Below are positions 62,962-64,000 of a stretch of 64,000 nt of DNA, piece after piece. The notes beneath the pieces are model-generated. The model did no database searches. It worked only from the letters and a program-made list of their open reading frames with translations, and was not told the DNA's origin. Both the position numbers and the translations under genes were made by a program. Source of the DNA: Isoetes taiwanensis (lineage: Eukaryota; Streptophyta; Lycopodiopsida; Isoetales; Isoetaceae); the NCBI GenBank assembly GCA_021234155.1, contig JAJEKV010000047.1, forward strand, positions 4,227,323 to 4,291,322, written 5' to 3'. Each line of letters begins with the position of its first letter. Within the stretch, counting starts at the first letter, position 1.

Positions 62962-64000
62962 TCATCGACCATAGTCAAGCATCTCAACATATGCAGCTTG
63001 CTGTATAGTCTGGTACTCCTCACCAGATGATGAGAAACCTCCATCCACACCGGCATCTGCCATAGCTTCAATCTCTTTCAAACGTTGAACAACATGTGAC
63101 ATTGGGGGCCTCTCTTCAACATCTTCGTTGGTGCAAGCAAAGGCAATGCTAGCAATCCCCATTGCTCCTGCAGCTGAAAATTTGCACCTCAGCGCGGGAT
63201 CGATGATTTCTTGAAGTTGGCCAGATTGAAACAATGGCCTCACAGCATTTGCCAAGTTAGTTGTTCCATGTCGTGATGCATCCGCATGAAGGGGCTTCTG
63301 TCCAGTCAGTATCTCTAGCAGAAGCATTCCAAATGCATACACATCACTCTTCTGTGTCAGATGACCTACTGCTGTGTATTCTGGTGCCAAGTAGCCAAGC
63401 ATTGCAGAGGTCTTCACAGTTGAGAATAACACTTCATCTGCCAAGATCTTGTGTATGCCGTAGCTAGAGATCAGGGCATTGTAATTTTCATCAAGAAGAA
63501 TGTTGGAAGACCAAACCACAACTTGTTCCATATTGTGATGAAGGTATTCAAGACCTGAATGAAAGAATAAAATCCAAACTCCTTAGTATAGAAACCAAAA
63601 GAATGCTTGTGGAATCTCTTAACTGCAACACAAATTTAATGTCTTGAAAGAAACTGAAACTTTGGCTTACCTTTAGCAACATTATGAGCTATATGAACTC
63701 TGGCAGGCCAATCCAATGGAGAAACTGTTCCTCCATGAAGATGATCAAACAGCGTGCCGTTGGAGATATAATCATACACTAGGTAACATTGCTCCCCACC
63801 ATTAGGACAACAGAAACCTTTGAGCCTCACCACATTTTCATGTCTAAGAAGAGTCAAGGATTCCAGTGTTGCCTCCATTTGCTTCTCTGCAATCATGGTG
63901 TTCACCTTGGTGAAGTTCTTGACCACTACACTGCTGCCATCTCTCAGCACTGCTTTATAGATTGACACATAGTTCTTCCTTGTGAACAAATTCTTCTCAG
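62962..64000 (-). CDS. receptor-like kinase, C-terminal kinase domain, probable pseudokinase (partial)
   Basis: Two exons: 64000-63671 and 63554-62962, joined by a 116-nt GT-AG intron that splits a Gly codon (AK-G-LEYLHH). The N-terminal part, presumably ectodomain and membrane span, lies outside the window. Conserved parts: SVVVKNF (beta-3 Lys), LRHENVVRLKGFC, YLVYDYISNGTLFDHLHGG, NILLDENY, a GYLAPEY activation-segment end, SDVYAFGMLLLEILTGQKP and ACTNEDVEERPPMSHVVQRL. The catalytic HRD is replaced by VVVWSS before NILLD, and DFG by SSYG, so phosphotransfer is unlikely. Plants have many such LRR-type receptor pseudokinases acting as scaffolds or co-receptors. The frame is intact, so it is probably expressed. 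I cannot assign a named subfamily. Confidence 0.9.
63555..63670 (-). other. intron of the receptor-kinase gene
   Basis: Donor AAAG/GTAAGCC and acceptor CATTCAG/GTCTTG, 116 nt. Both flanks continue the kinase reading in phase 1. Confidence 0.88.

Overview
This is nuclear DNA of a land plant. The evidence is a long intronless PLS-type pentatricopeptide repeat (PPR) gene, a spliced receptor-kinase gene, several L1-like LINEs of plant type, MITE-like elements and wide AT-rich gene-poor stretches. A seedless vascular plant, most likely a fern, fits best because of the PPR style and the mix of old retroelements including a tyrosine-recombinase retrotransposon; this is inference, not proof. Very little of the window is intact host gene.

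Layout. 396-6427 is a degenerate DIRS-like retroelement with RNase H and tyrosine recombinase remains and split 124-bp direct repeats. 6.4-19.8 kb is gene-poor and holds relics: diverged local duplications, a U-box/ARM-type pseudogene (11.3-11.9 kb), an unidentified broken ORF (12.3-12.85 kb), a SecY pseudogene (13.1-13.5 kb), a PPR scrap and a LINE scrap. 19830-22457 (minus) is an 875-residue PPR protein. Immediately upstream of it a 6.7-kb L1-like LINE (22603-29330) has inserted, with a 13-bp target-site duplication. 29.3-35.7 kb holds hairpins, short tandem repeats, a nested inverted-repeat DNA element and a LINE tail.

36.4-45.9 kb is the unusual part. It is a compact block of small unknown genes, mostly broken by single-base shifts or isolated stops. 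It includes a divergent histone H3-like gene that starts with the canonical H3 tail, three related coiled-coil genes with their own TATA boxes, a long acidic gene and a cysteine-motif gene of transposase-like look. Between the genes lie ten copies of one regulatory-looking module: a 16-bp arm and its reverse complement, with starts 50-54 bp apart and unrelated spacer sequence. I saw the module nowhere else in the window. The block resembles a decaying integrated large DNA virus or giant mobile element more than plant DNA, but I see no hallmark capsid or polymerase gene to prove this.

46-56 kb carries two more LINEs (one with a pentanucleotide tail, one poly(A)-tailed with a 15-bp duplication) and a fold-back element. 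56.9-58.9 kb has a second H3-like fragment beside small unknown ORFs. 59-62.9 kb has an LTR/primer-binding-site relic and tandem duplications. The window ends in the 3' half of a receptor-like pseudokinase gene (62962-64000, minus) that lacks the HRD and DFG catalytic motifs.
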